Of a stretch of 64,000 bases of DNA, positions 36,196 through 45,358 are shown in pieces. The notes beneath the pieces are model-generated. The model saw only the letters and a list, made by a program, of their open reading frames with translations. It was not told the DNA's origin and made no database searches. Both the position numbers and the translations under genes were made by a program. Origin of the DNA: Streptomyces sp. 2131.1 (GTDB lineage Bacteria; Actinomycetota; Actinomycetes; Streptomycetales; Streptomycetaceae). The stretch spans positions 4,700,001-4,764,000 of the forward strand of contig NZ_FNSY01000001.1 of NCBI RefSeq assembly GCF_900105515.1, read 5' to 3'. The number at the start of each line of letters is the position of its first letter. The stretch's first letter is position 1.

Positions 36196-37422
36196 TCAGC
36201 GCGAGGTGTCGAACACTTCGTCGCGGGCCGTGGCGAGCGCGCTCTCCAGCGCGCCGCGCAGTACGGGCCGGTGGGTGACGTCCCCGGCGAGCAGCCGTGG
36301 CCTGGACGCGGCGAGTTCGGCCAGCTCGGCCGCGACCCGGGCGCGCAGCGGCTCTCCGCCGCGCGAGAACAGCTCGCCGGAGAGCACGACGATCTCCGGA
36401 TCGAGGACCGCGACCAGGGAGGCGAGCCCGGTCGCGAGGCCGGTGGCGAACCGGTCGAGCAGCGCGGCGTACGGTCCGTCCTCGCCTTCCTCGCCCCGCT
36501 CCACGGCCTCGGCGGCCCGGCCCACCAGCTCGGCGGCGACCTCCTGATGGGTGCCGGAGCCCGGCGCGTCCTCGATGCCGAGTTCCCGGGCGAGGCGTGC
36601 GAGCACCTGGGCGCCCGCCAGCTCCTGGAACCCGCCTGCGTTGGCCTTGGTGACCTGGCGGACCAGCGGCGCCCCCGGCACCGGCAGGAAGCCGACCTCG
36701 CCGGCGCCCCCGGTGAAGCCCCGGTGCAGCCGGCCGTTGATCACGAGGGCGGCACCGAGCCCCTCCTCGTTCCACAGCAGGACGAAGTCGTCGTGGCCCC
36801 GGGCCGCGCCGCGCCGCTGCTCGGCCACGGCGACCAGGTTCACGTCGTTCTCGTACTCGACGGGCATCGGCAGCACGGCCGCCAGCTCGTCCAGCAGCGC
36901 GGGGGAGTGCCAGCCGGGCAGGTGGGAGGCGTAGCGCAGCCGGCCGGTGTTGGGGTCGAAGGCGCCCGGCGTGCCGATGACCACCCGGTGCAGATCGGCC
37001 CGGGTCAGCCCCGCGTCGGCGACCGCTCCGTCCAGCGCCTCGGTCACCTGGCGCACCACGCTGTCGGCGCGCCGCCCGGGGGTCCGCAGCTCGAACTCCC
37101 CGACCGTCCCGCCGGTCACATCGGCGACGGCGGCGACGATCCGGTGGGCGTTCACGTCGAGACCGGCGACATGGGCGGCGGAGGCGTTCACCGCGTACAG
37201 CTGGGCGTTCGGCCCGGGGCGGCCGGCCGCGGTCCCGGTGGCCACGACGAGTCCGGCGGCTTCGAGCCGGGCAAGGAGCTGGGAGGCGGTGGGCTTGGAG
37301 AGCCCGGTGAGCTTCCCGATCCGGGTCCGCGACAGGGGGCCGTGCTCCAGGAGCAGATCCAGGGCGGCCCGGTCGTTCATGGCGCGCAGAACGCTGGGTG
37401 TGCCCGGCGTGTTTCCGGCCAT
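36196..37422 (-). CDS. csnR: ROK family transcriptional repressor CsnR
   Basis: The 408-residue repressor has an N-terminal winged helix-turn-helix (LLLEHGPLSRTRIGKLTGLSKPTASQLLARLEAAGLV, residues about 23-60) and a ROK sugar-binding domain with GLDVNAHRIVAAVADVTGG (about 92), VIGTPGAFDP (about 145), a glycine-rich GFTGGAGEVGFLPV in place of the usual ROK zinc site (CxCGxxGC is missing) and LDPEIVVLSG near 350. CsnR represses chitosan-oligosaccharide and chitosanase genes in S. coelicolor. A near-perfect palindrome, TAGGAAAGTTTCCTA, lies 24 nt upstream, so the operon is likely autoregulated. ATG 37422 is preferred; an in-frame GTG sits 6 nt up. Confidence 0.92.
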   Translation of the reverse strand: MAGNTPGTPSVLRAMNDRAALDLLLEHGPLSRTRIGKLTGLSKPTASQLLARLEAAGLVVATGTAAGRPGPNAQLYAVNASAAHVAGLDVNAHRIVAAVADVTGGTVGEFELRTPGRRADSVVRQVTEALDGAVADAGLTRADLHRVVIGTPGAFDPNTGRLRYASHLPGWHSPALLDELAAVLPMPVEYENDVNLVAVAEQRRGAARGHDDFVLLWNEEGLGAALVINGRLHRGFTGGAGEVGFLPVPGAPLVRQVTKANAGGFQELAGAQVLARLARELGIEDAPGSGTHQEVAAELVGRAAEAVERGEEGEDGPYAALLDRFATGLATGLASLVAVLDPEIVVLSGELFSRGGEPLRARVAAELAELAASRPRLLAGDVTHRPVLRGALESALATARDEVFDTSR

Positions 37423-37445
37423 GTGTACGGCACCTGCCCCTCTGT

Positions 37446-37460
37446 TAGGAAAGTTTCCTA
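37446..37460. promoter_or_regulatory. CsnR operator upstream of csnR
   Basis: TAGGAAAGTTTCCTA is palindromic at all but its centre base and lies 24 nt before the csnR start. It agrees with the AGGAAA-N-TTTCCT type of site known for CsnR, so it should control the whole csn operon. Confidence 0.85.
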
Positions 37461-37553
37461 TCCGGTGAGAGGAAGGTAGGGCCCGGGTCGCCGGGGCGTC
37501 AATGACCTGATGGCCGGTGGCAACCAAAGCGTTACCTGGCCGAAAACGACCGA

Positions 37554-37580
37554 GGCCGGGGACCGCGCGGGTCCCCGGCC
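37554..37580 (-). terminator. Terminator of the MscS gene
   Basis: An 11-bp perfect stem (GGCCGGGGACC / GGTCCCCGGCC) with a 5-nt loop starts 19 nt after the mscS-like stop codon on the minus strand and separates it from the csn operon promoter. Confidence 0.8.
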
Positions 37581-37598
37581 CGATCCGGACAGAAGGCC

Positions 37599-38657
37599 TT
37601 ACTTCGTGGTGCTCGGCGGCGGGATCGGGGTCGTCGCGAGGGACTGCGGTGAGGTCGCGGAGGCGTACGCGGACGGGGCGGCCACGCCGGCCGCGGGATC
37701 GGCGCCCTCCGCGGCCTCCTCCGGGGCGCCCGTCACCATGCTGATGCCCGCCGCGTCCAGGGCCACCTTGATGCGCCAGCGCAGCTCGCGCTCCACGCCG
37801 ACCGCCTGGCCCGGCATGGTCTTGGCGCTCACCCGGACCGTCATGGACTCCAGCAGCACCGTGTCCAGGCCCAGGACCTCGACCGGGCCCCACAGGCGCT
37901 CGGTCCAGGGGTCCTCCTTGGCCATCTCCTGGGCGGCCTCGGTGATGACCGCGCGGATCTTCTCCAGGTCCTCGGTGGGGCGGACCTGGACGTCGACGCC
38001 GGCCGTGGACCAGCCCTGGCTGAGGTTGCCGATCCGCTTGACCTCGCCGTTGCGGACGTACCAGATGGCGCCGTTCTCGCCGCGCAGCTTGGTGACGCGC
38101 AGGCCCACCTCGATGACCTCGCCGGAGGCGACGCCCGCGTCGATCTGGTCGCCCACCCCGTACTGGTCCTCCAGGATCATGAAGACCCCGGAGAGGAAGT
38201 CGGTGACCAGGTTGCGGGCGCCGAAGCCCAGCGCCACACCGGCGACCCCGGCGGAGGCGAGCAGCGGGGCCAGGTTGATCTGGAACGCGCCCAGGATCAT
38301 CAGCGCCGCGGTGCCCAGGATCAGGAACGAGGCCACCGAACGGAGCACCGAGCCGATCGCCTCCGACCGCTGGCGCCGCCGCTCCGCGTTGACCAGGAGG
38401 CCGCCGAGCGCGGTGCCCTCCACCGCCTGGGCGCTGCGGTTCATCCGTTCTATGAGCTTGGTCAGGGCGCGGCGGACCGCGATGCGCAGGAAGAGCGCGA
38501 CGGCGGCGATGAGGACGATCCGCAGACCGGTGTTCAGCCAGGTGGACCAGTTCTCCTCCACCCAGCCCGCGGCGTTGCCGGCCTGCTTCGCGGCTTCGTC
38601 CAGCGAGCCGCCCGGCTCGGGTGACGGGGCTGCGGCCAACAGGGCGGACAGGGACAC
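37599..38657 (-). CDS. MscS-type mechanosensitive ion channel
   Basis: The 352-residue membrane protein has helices near residues 45-65 (TGLRIVLIAAVALFLRIAV), 105-125 and 128-150; the last, NLAPLLASAGVAGVALGFGARNLVTDFLSG, is the pore-lining TM3 with its Gly/Ala packing. The beta domain follows (YGVGDQIDAGVASGEVIEVGLRVTKL with the conserved GxVxxIxxRxT pattern), then an alpha/beta C-terminal domain. It opens under membrane tension to release solutes during osmotic downshock. GTG 38657 follows GGAGG at 7 nt. The C-terminal 35 residues are a low-complexity Pro/Ala/Ser tail. Confidence 0.88.
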   Translation of the reverse strand: MSLSALLAAAPSPEPGGSLDEAAKQAGNAAGWVEENWSTWLNTGLRIVLIAAVALFLRIAVRRALTKLIERMNRSAQAVEGTALGGLLVNAERRRQRSEAIGSVLRSVASFLILGTAALMILGAFQINLAPLLASAGVAGVALGFGARNLVTDFLSGVFMILEDQYGVGDQIDAGVASGEVIEVGLRVTKLRGENGAIWYVRNGEVKRIGNLSQGWSTAGVDVQVRPTEDLEKIRAVITEAAQEMAKEDPWTERLWGPVEVLGLDTVLLESMTVRVSAKTMPGQAVGVERELRWRIKVALDAAGISMVTGAPEEAAEGADPAAGVAAPSAYASATSPQSLATTPIPPPSTTK

Positions 38658-38950
38658 GGCTGGACCTCCAGGGGGCGGGCGCTGAGCGGAAGAGCGCTGA
38701 ACAACCACACTAACGGGGCATCACCCGTGCTCCGTTGCCGTGACCGGGGGGAGAGACGCGGCTCACCCGGAGATACGGAACGCATAAGGGCCGAGGACGC
38801 CCCGGCACGGTCCCGGTCCTCTCCGGCGGAGAAAATTCGTCCCCGCCCGTTACCCGCACGTGGTGGCGCTTCGACCAGGCGTGAGGGGAGACTGAGAGCG
38901 GAGATCGTCCCGGCGCGAGCCACGCGCCGCCGGCGTACAAGGAGGCATCC

Positions 38951-39487
38951 GTGCCGCATGTCCTGGTTCTCAACGCGTCGTACGAGCCGCTCGGCGTCGT
39001 ACCGCTCCGCCGCGCGCTCGTCCTCGTCCTCGAGAACAAGGCCATCTGTCTTGAGGAGTCCGGCGCCCTCATGCACAGCGCCACCCGGGTCGTCCCGGCC
39101 CCCAGCGTCGTCCGTCTCAAGCGCTTCGTCCGCGTCCCGTACCGGGGGCCCGTGCCGCTGACCCGGCGAGCCCTGTTCGCCAGGGACGGCGGGCGCTGCA
39201 TGTACTGCGGGGCCGCCGCGACCAGCGTCGACCACGTCATCCCGCGCAGCCGCGGCGGGCAGCACGCCTGGGACAACGTGGTGGCGGCCTGCCGCCGCTG
39301 CAACCACGTCAAGGCCGACCGCCATCTGCCCGAGCTCGGCTGGCGGCTGCACCAGCAGCCCGCCCCGCCGACCGGACTGGCCTGGCGGATCATCGGCACG
39401 GGCCACCGCGACCCGCGCTGGCTGCCCTATCTGCAACCGTTCGGCGCGGACGACGCGATGGCCCGGATCGACGGCATCTCAGCCTGA
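38951..39487 (+). CDS. HNH endonuclease domain protein
   Basis: The 178-residue protein begins VLVLNASYEPLGVVPLRRAL and carries a zinc-binding HNH fold: CMYCG (about residue 77), DHVIPRSRGG (about 89) and CRRCNHVKADR (about 110). It belongs to the widespread 5-methylcytosine-type McrA/HNH family found once in most actinobacterial chromosomes; its DNA target and role are not known. GTG 38951 follows AAGGAGG at 5 nt, an excellent ribosome site. It is divergent from the MscS gene and convergent with the GH84 gene. Confidence 0.88.
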   Translation: MPHVLVLNASYEPLGVVPLRRALVLVLENKAICLEESGALMHSATRVVPAPSVVRLKRFVRVPYRGPVPLTRRALFARDGGRCMYCGAAATSVDHVIPRSRGGQHAWDNVVAACRRCNHVKADRHLPELGWRLHQQPAPPTGLAWRIIGTGHRDPRWLPYLQPFGADDAMARIDGISA

Positions 39488-39613
39488 GACCGGGCCTGTG
39501 TGCTTCCGGGCCTGTGTACTTTCCGGGGCGGTACGCCGTGCCGGGGCGTGCTCCGGTGTGCCCGGCGCCGGCCCCGCGGTCGGGGGGCTCGGCCTGCCGC
39601 GCCCGGGCCCCTG

Positions 39614-42600
39614 TCAGCCGCTCTTCGCCACCGCGTACGCCCGGACCGACCACAGCGAGATGCCGTACTTCGTGGCCCGCTCGTCGCCCGTGACGCGGAT
39701 GAACCGGGTGTCCTTCGCGTCCATCCGCACCGACTCGTGGCCGCCCGCGCCCTCGCGGACGGTCGCGGCGGTGCGCCAGGTGCGGCCGTCGGCGGAGACC
39801 TGGACCCGGTAGCGGGAGGCGTACGCGTCCTGCCAGTCCAGCTCCACCTTGCCGAGGCGGACCGGGCCGGGCAGCTCCGTCTGCCACCACGCACCGTCCT
39901 CGGCCGGCGAGGACCAGCGGGTCTCCGCGTCGCCGTCGGACGCGGCGGACGCCGGGAAGCCGTCGGTCTCGTCGCCCGACGAGGAGGCGGCGGCCCCGCG
40001 CAGCACGTCGGGCCCGGCGGTGCGCGGGTAGGCCCGGACGGTCAGCGTGGTCCTCTCGTCGCCGAAGGAGAACGGCACCTCGTACTCACCGGCCGGGGTG
40101 TCCGCCGGCACGGTGATCTCCACCGGGACCTCGGTCCGCGTCCCGCGCGGCACGGTCGTACGCTTCGGCACCCGGACCTCGATGCCCTCGGGCGCCTTCG
40201 CGGTCAGCCGGCCCCTCACCTCGGCCGGGCGGCGTCCGGAGAGCCGGGCCCGCACCTCCTGCGGCCCGCCGCCGATCACCGCGTCCGTCTCGCCGCGCGC
40301 CAGGTCGAGGCGGGCGGCCGGCTCGTCGCCGAACCACGGCACCAGGGAGCGCACGTCCGGGGCCGTCCCCGCGCCGACGGACGCGCCGGCCAGCGGCGGG
40401 ATGATCAGCGGCGGCGACCCGGCCACCACCGGCGCCGCGGCCGGCCAGCTGATCCGGACCGCGTCGGCCCGCACCCCCTCGCCCGCCGCCTGGGTCCAGC
40501 CGCTCGCCGACAGCGGGCCGAGCGTCCGCCAGCCCTCGTCCGGCACATGGGCCTGGACGATCGCGCCGGCCGCCGCCCCGCCGCCCGGCAGGGTCGTCGC
40601 GGTGACGGCCTCCAGCGGCCGGGTCCGGTCGAGCCGCACCGTGTAGCTGCCCGGGGCCTCGGTCACCTCGCCGCCGGACCGGTCCGTGCCGGTCCAGGAC
40701 CGGGTCTCCTTCCGGACCCGGTCGAGGAACGGCCCGAGCACGCCCTCGCCGACCTTCGCGCCACCCGCCGCGATGTCCTCGCGGACCGGCTCCAGCGCCA
40801 GCGACGCCCGCCACGCGGCGGACCCGTCGCCCCGGGCCTGGGCGCGCAGCAGGTCGACGGCCAGCTCGCCCGCGTGGCCGTAGCGCGCCAGCTGCGCCGT
40901 CCACGGGCGGACCTCGTCGCCGAGCCGGCCCCCGGCCACGCCCGCGAGCCCGCCCGGGGCCTTCCGCATCCCGCCGAACGCGGCCCGCAGCCGGTCCGCC
41001 GCCCTGTCGAGCGCCTTGGCGTCGTCGCCCGCGTACGCCTTCCAGAACGCGGCGATCAGCGGCCGCAGATACGCGGACTCCGTGGCGCCGAGCACGGAGC
41101 CCGCGCTGTTGCCCGCGAGGGCCCGCAGCGCGTCGCCGCCGCCACCGGAGCCGCCCGCGAGGTCGTCGACGGCGGCCTGCCAGGACTCCTCGGAGTCGTA
41201 CCCCTTCGGGTTCCACGCGAAGTCGGCGGCCGTGAACAGCGGGATGCGGGAGGCGGCCGGCTGCTCCATCGCGTTGGCCAGCAGCGCCGCCGAACCGGCC
41301 GCGACCGCCGGGTCCCGGCCGGTGTACGGGCCGAGGAAGAGCCGGTCCTGGGCGTAGTCGTTGACCGGGTAGTTGTCCATGGTCACCAGCGGATGCCCGA
41401 ACGCGGCACGCGCCCCGGCCAGTTCCGCGCCGGTGATGGTCCTCGGCACGACCCCGACGCCCGTCCAGGCGACCTCGACGCCGTCCGCCAGTTCCCCGGC
41501 GAGCGCCGTGCGGTACTCGGTGGCGCCGTCCTGGTAGAACTCCGTCGGCATCACGGACAGCGGCCGCGCGCCCGGGTGGCGCTCCGCCAGGTGCCGGGCC
41601 ACGCCGTTCACGACGCGGGCCTGAGCCCTGGCCGCCGCCTCGGGGCCGCTGCCGAAGGCGTCCGCGTCGGCCGCGCAGTGCCACTCGCTGTAGCTGACGT
41701 CCTGGAACTGCACCTGGAAGACCCGCACCCCCAGGCCCCACATCGCGTCGATCTTCCGGTTCAGCGCCTTCAGGTCGTGGTCGGACGACAGGCACATGGA
41801 CTGGCCGGGGGCCACCGCCCAGCCGAGCGTCACGTGCGAGGCCGCGGCCCTCTCGGCCAGCTCCCGCAAGTCCGCGCGCCGCGTCGCCGGGTACGGGTCG
41901 CGCCAGCGGGCCTGCCGGTACGGGTCGTCGCCCGCCGCGTAGAGATAGCGGTTCTGCTTGGTGCGTCCCAGGAAGTCGATCTGCGCGAGCCGGTCCTCCC
42001 GGCTCCACGGCTGCCCGTAGAAGCCCTCGGTCAGCCCGCGCACGGCGGTGGACGGCCAGTCGCGGACGGTGACCCCGGCGACCTCGCCGCCCCGGACCAG
42101 CTGGCGCAGCGTCTGCACCGCGTGGAACAGGCCGTCCTCACCGACGCCCTCCAGGGCCACGGTGTCCCGCTTCGCGACGCGGCCGGCCGCCAGCCGGTAG
42201 CCGCCCGCGGACAGGTCCGCCCGGTCCGCCGCGCCCAGGGCGCGCAGCGCGTCCGCCGCCCCGTCGCCGCCCACCCGGAGCACCGGTCCCGCGCCCGGCA
42301 GCGCCTCGTGGACCGTGCGCACCCCGGCATCCCGCAGGACCGTGCGCAGCGCCTCCACGGCGTACGGATCGGCCTCCGCGTCCACGACCAGGGTCACCTC
42401 GCCGGTCAGCACGACGGCGGGTCCGGTCGCCTCGATGCTCTGCGGACGCGGCCACACGGCGGGCGGCGCGGAGTCCGCGGCACGGTCCCGGTCGGCGGCG
42501 GACCGGGACGCAGGGTTTGGGGGAGCGGCGAGCGCCTGCGGCGCCCCGGCGGCGAGCAGCCCGCCGAGCACGGCCACGGCGACGGCCGTCGCCCGCGTCC

Positions 42601-42616
42601 TGCCACTGAGCCGCAT
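39614..42616 (-). CDS. Secreted GH84-type beta-N-acetylglucosaminidase
   Basis: The 1000-residue protein has a signal peptide (TAVAVAVLGGLLAAGAPQALA), an N-terminal GH20b/GH84-like beta-sandwich (about 55-185), a GH84 barrel (about 192-470, opening GLTEGFYGQPWSREDRL), a helical linker and C-terminal beta-sandwich modules, the last a discoidin-like F5/8 type C domain (about 880-1000). It should trim N-acetylglucosamine from glycans outside the cell. The usual catalytic Asp-Asp pair reads Gln-Asp here (FQDVSY, Q305-D306): the acid/base Asp is kept, but the residue that orients the acetamide is Gln. ATG 42616 has GGGGAGAGACAGGG upstream. It fits the amino-sugar theme of the csn operon nearby. 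Confidence 0.86.
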   Translation of the reverse strand: MRLSGRTRATAVAVAVLGGLLAAGAPQALAAPPNPASRSAADRDRAADSAPPAVWPRPQSIEATGPAVVLTGEVTLVVDAEADPYAVEALRTVLRDAGVRTVHEALPGAGPVLRVGGDGAADALRALGAADRADLSAGGYRLAAGRVAKRDTVALEGVGEDGLFHAVQTLRQLVRGGEVAGVTVRDWPSTAVRGLTEGFYGQPWSREDRLAQIDFLGRTKQNRYLYAAGDDPYRQARWRDPYPATRRADLRELAERAAASHVTLGWAVAPGQSMCLSSDHDLKALNRKIDAMWGLGVRVFQVQFQDVSYSEWHCAADADAFGSGPEAAARAQARVVNGVARHLAERHPGARPLSVMPTEFYQDGATEYRTALAGELADGVEVAWTGVGVVPRTITGAELAGARAAFGHPLVTMDNYPVNDYAQDRLFLGPYTGRDPAVAAGSAALLANAMEQPAASRIPLFTAADFAWNPKGYDSEESWQAAVDDLAGGSGGGGDALRALAGNSAGSVLGATESAYLRPLIAAFWKAYAGDDAKALDRAADRLRAAFGGMRKAPGGLAGVAGGRLGDEVRPWTAQLARYGHAGELAVDLLRAQARGDGSAAWRASLALEPVREDIAAGGAKVGEGVLGPFLDRVRKETRSWTGTDRSGGEVTEAPGSYTVRLDRTRPLEAVTATTLPGGGAAAGAIVQAHVPDEGWRTLGPLSASGWTQAAGEGVRADAVRISWPAAAPVVAGSPPLIIPPLAGASVGAGTAPDVRSLVPWFGDEPAARLDLARGETDAVIGGGPQEVRARLSGRRPAEVRGRLTAKAPEGIEVRVPKRTTVPRGTRTEVPVEITVPADTPAGEYEVPFSFGDERTTLTVRAYPRTAGPDVLRGAAASSSGDETDGFPASAASDGDAETRWSSPAEDGAWWQTELPGPVRLGKVELDWQDAYASRYRVQVSADGRTWRTAATVREGAGGHESVRMDAKDTRFIRVTGDERATKYGISLWSVRAYAVAKSG

Positions 42617-42929
42617 CCCTGTCTCTCCCCTCGCCCCACCAGTGGGTTCCGAGCCCACCACCCCACGCGCGAGAGTGTCAATGCGCGAGGCGACCGGTAC
42701 GGAAATGCACCGATACGACCGGTGTGATGAGCGGGGTGCATGTGACGGGCCGATACGCGAAAGACAGCGCTGAATGGCCGAAAAAGGCGGACGTCTTGCG
42801 GACAACCGGCCCTTCGGGAACGGAATGTGACCCGGGGCACGTTGAACTCGTTGTTGTAACGCCTACGTCTGCGGCAGCGCCCGCTGGGTAGGCCGTCTCT
42901 GTCCTGTTCTCCATGGCCAGGAGGCCACC
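42617..42929. other. Divergent promoter region between GH84 gene and the malQ unit
   Basis: This 313-nt region should carry promoters both ways. For the plus strand TTGAAC (42842) and TACGTC (42864) are spaced 16 nt and make a possible promoter. Two ACCGGT palindromes flank 42688-42720. I see no DasR-type site. Confidence 0.4.
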
Positions 42930-43196
42930 ATGCCCGCCACCGCGCAGCTTCCGCTCTCCGCCCTCTCCAAACAGGCATCAGGTCCCGCCCCGCTGATCAG
43001 CGCGTCCCCCGCCACCGTGCCCGGCCCGCTCACGAGCGAGCCGCCGCTCGCCGACGCCATACCCCTGACCAGCGAGCCCCCGCTCGCCGAGGCCACCCCC
43101 CTGACCAGCGAGCCGCCGCTCGCCGTCCTCGCCCCGCTGACCAGCGAACCGGCCGCGTCCGGCAGCGCGTGGGGCACGGAGTCCCCAGGAGTCTGA
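42930..43196 (+). CDS. Small Pro-rich repetitive protein directly before malQ
   Basis: The 88-residue reading frame has a strong ribosome site (AGGAGG, 6 nt before ATG) and its stop codon TGA is followed at once by the malQ ATG, so it looks translated and coupled to malQ. The sequence is low-complexity: three and a half 12-residue units of PLTSEPPLA plus three variable residues. There is no Cys, signal peptide or membrane helix, and no known family. It may be a coupling leader, a disordered regulatory peptide, or a fast-evolving unknown gene. Composition matches its neighbours, so codon bias does not rule it out. Confidence 0.55.
   Translation: MPATAQLPLSALSKQASGPAPLISASPATVPGPLTSEPPLADAIPLTSEPPLAEATPLTSEPPLAVLAPLTSEPAASGSAWGTESPGV
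43026..43151 (+). repeat. 36-bp tandem repeat inside the small ORF before malQ
   Basis: Units start at 43026, 43062, 43098 and 43134 and encode PLTSEPPLA plus three residues; the last unit is partial. Third-codon-position differences between copies suggest selection on the peptide. Confidence 0.8.
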
Positions 43197-45338
43197 ATGG
43201 GCTTGTCCCGGCTCGCCGCACTGCACGGCGTCGCCACCTCCTTCTCCCCTTCCGCCGGTGTCACCGAGCCCGTCCCCGAGACGACGGTCGTCGCCGTTCT
43301 CGGTGCGCTCGGCGTCGACGCCACCACGCCCGAAGCGGTACGGGACGCGCTCGCCGCCGCCGAATCGGCGGCCCGCGCCCGGCTCCTCCCGGCCACGCTG
43401 GTGGTGTGGTCCGGCGAACCCCTGCCCTCCGCGCTCACCGGGCTGCCGCCCGGCACGGAGCTGTCCGTCCGGCCCCAGGAGGCGGACGAGACCGACGAGC
43501 CGGTGCCGCTGCGGGTGCCCGCCGGGGAGCCGGATCCGGCCGAACCGGGAAGCGCCTGGTGGGCCGCGCCCCCGCTCGGGGTGCACCGGCTCACCGCCCA
43601 CGCGCCGGGCCGCGAGCCGCAGGACTGCACGCTCGTCGTCGCCCCGGACCGCGTCCCGCAACCGCCCGGCCGCAGCCACGGCTTCCTGGTCCAGCTCTAC
43701 TCCCTGCTCTCCGTCCGCTCCTGGGGCATGGGCGACCTCGGTGACCTCGCCGACCTCGCCTCCTGGTCCGGCCGGCGGCTGGGCGCCGGCTTCGTCCAGA
43801 TCAACCCGCTGCACGCGGCGGTGCCCGGCGAGCCCACCGACCCCTCGCCCTACCGCCCGTCCTCCCGCCGCTTCCCCGACCCGGTGCACCTGCGCGTCGA
43901 GTCCGTCCCCGAGTACGGCCACGTCCCCGACCCGGTGGCCCTGGACACGCTGCGCCGCAAGGGCGCCGAACTGCGCGAAGCCGTCCTGGACAAGGGCGCC
44001 CTCATCGACCGGGACGCCGTCTGGGCGCTCAAGCGGCAGGCCCTCGGCCTGGTCCTCGACGTCCCCCTCACCCCCGGCCGGCACGCCGCCTACTGCGACT
44101 TCCTCGCCGCCCAGGGGCAGGCCCTGGAGGACCACGCCCTGTGGTGCGCCCTGGCCGAGGTGCACGGCCCCGACTGGCACGACTGGCCCGAGGAGCTGCG
44201 GGACCCCCGCTCCGACGCCACCGCCCGCGCCCGCGCCGAACTGCTCGACCGGGTCGACCACCACTGCCGCCTCGCCTGGCTGACCGACACCCAGCTCGCC
44301 GACGCCCAGCGCGCCGCCCTGGACGCCGGAATGGCCGTCGGGATCGTCCACGACCTCGCGGTCGGCGTGCACCCCGGCGGCGCCGACACCTGGGCCCAGC
44401 GGGACGCCTTCGCCCACGGCATGTCCGTCGGCGCGCCCCCGGACGCGTTCAACGCGCGCGGCCAGGACTGGGGGCTGCCGCCCTGGCGCCCCGACGCCCT
44501 CGCCGCCTCCGGCTACGCCCCGTACCGCGGACTGCTGCGCGGCCTCCTCGCCCACGCGGGCGCCCTGCGCATCGACCACGTCATGGGCCTGTTCCGGCTC
44601 TGGTGGGTGCCCGAGGGCCGCCCGCCCACCGAGGGCACCTACGTCACGCACGACGCGGAGGCGATGCTCGCCGTCCTGGTCCTGGAGGCGCACCGGGCCG
44701 GCGCCGTCGTCATGGGGGAGGACCTGGGGACGGTCGAGCCCGGCGTCCGCGAGGCGCTCGCCCGGCGCGGCGTTCTCGGCACCTCCGTGCTCTGGTTCGA
44801 GCGGGACTGGGCGGGCGACGGCCGCCCCCTCGCCCCCGAGCGGTGGCGCGCGGACTGCCTGGCCACCGCGACCACCCACGACCTGCCCTCCACCGCCGCC
44901 CGGCTGACCGGCGACCATGTGACGCTGCGCCACCGCCTCGGTCTGCTCACCCGCCCGCTCGACGAGGAGCTGAGGGAGGACCGCGCGGAGACCGCCGAGT
45001 GGCTGGCCCTGCTCACCCGGCTCGGGATGCTCCCCGAGGGCGGCGGCGACGAGGAGGCGGCCGTCCGGGCCGTCCACCGCTTCCTGTTGCGTACCCCCGC
45101 CCGCATGGCCGGGGTCTGGCTGCCCGACACCATCGGCGACCGCCGCCCGCAGAACCTGCCGGGCACCTGGGACCAGTACCCCAACTGGCGGCTGCCCATC
45201 GCCGACGCGGAAGGCGTACCGGTGACGCTGGAGCAACTGGCGGCCTCGCCCCGGCTGCACCGGCTCATGGACGTCCTGCGCGCCCCCGGGGCGGGGTCGC
45301 AGACTCGTACGGCACCCCCGGGCGCGCGGCCCGCGTAG
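43197..45338 (+). CDS. malQ: 4-alpha-glucanotransferase MalQ
   Basis: The 713-residue cytosolic enzyme (GH77) transfers alpha-1,4-glucan chains between maltooligosaccharides in glycogen/maltodextrin turnover. An N-terminal 120-residue domain typical of actinobacterial MalQ precedes the barrel. Catalytic residues are all seen: nucleophile Asp in LRIDHVMGLFRLWW (about residue 459), acid/base Glu in VMGEDLGTVEPG (about 508) and stabilising Asp in TTHDLPSTAARLTG (about 562). It directly follows the small repetitive ORF (stop TGA abuts ATG) and AGGAG lies 6 nt before the start. Confidence 0.95.
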   Translation: MGLSRLAALHGVATSFSPSAGVTEPVPETTVVAVLGALGVDATTPEAVRDALAAAESAARARLLPATLVVWSGEPLPSALTGLPPGTELSVRPQEADETDEPVPLRVPAGEPDPAEPGSAWWAAPPLGVHRLTAHAPGREPQDCTLVVAPDRVPQPPGRSHGFLVQLYSLLSVRSWGMGDLGDLADLASWSGRRLGAGFVQINPLHAAVPGEPTDPSPYRPSSRRFPDPVHLRVESVPEYGHVPDPVALDTLRRKGAELREAVLDKGALIDRDAVWALKRQALGLVLDVPLTPGRHAAYCDFLAAQGQALEDHALWCALAEVHGPDWHDWPEELRDPRSDATARARAELLDRVDHHCRLAWLTDTQLADAQRAALDAGMAVGIVHDLAVGVHPGGADTWAQRDAFAHGMSVGAPPDAFNARGQDWGLPPWRPDALAASGYAPYRGLLRGLLAHAGALRIDHVMGLFRLWWVPEGRPPTEGTYVTHDAEAMLAVLVLEAHRAGAVVMGEDLGTVEPGVREALARRGVLGTSVLWFERDWAGDGRPLAPERWRADCLATATTHDLPSTAARLTGDHVTLRHRLGLLTRPLDEELREDRAETAEWLALLTRLGMLPEGGGDEEAAVRAVHRFLLRTPARMAGVWLPDTIGDRRPQNLPGTWDQYPNWRLPIADAEGVPVTLEQLAASPRLHRLMDVLRAPGAGSQTRTAPPGARPA

Positions 45339-45358
45339 GCGTTCGCTACGTTTGCACC

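Noticed and set aside
39488..39613. Terminator between the convergent HNH and GH84 genes
   Set aside because: The region is GC-rich with direct repeats (CCGGGCCTGTGT twice) but no single clear stem could be defined by eye.
42617..42929. DasR (dre) site controlling the GH84 gene
   Set aside because: No ACTGGTCTAGACC-like sequence was found in the region.
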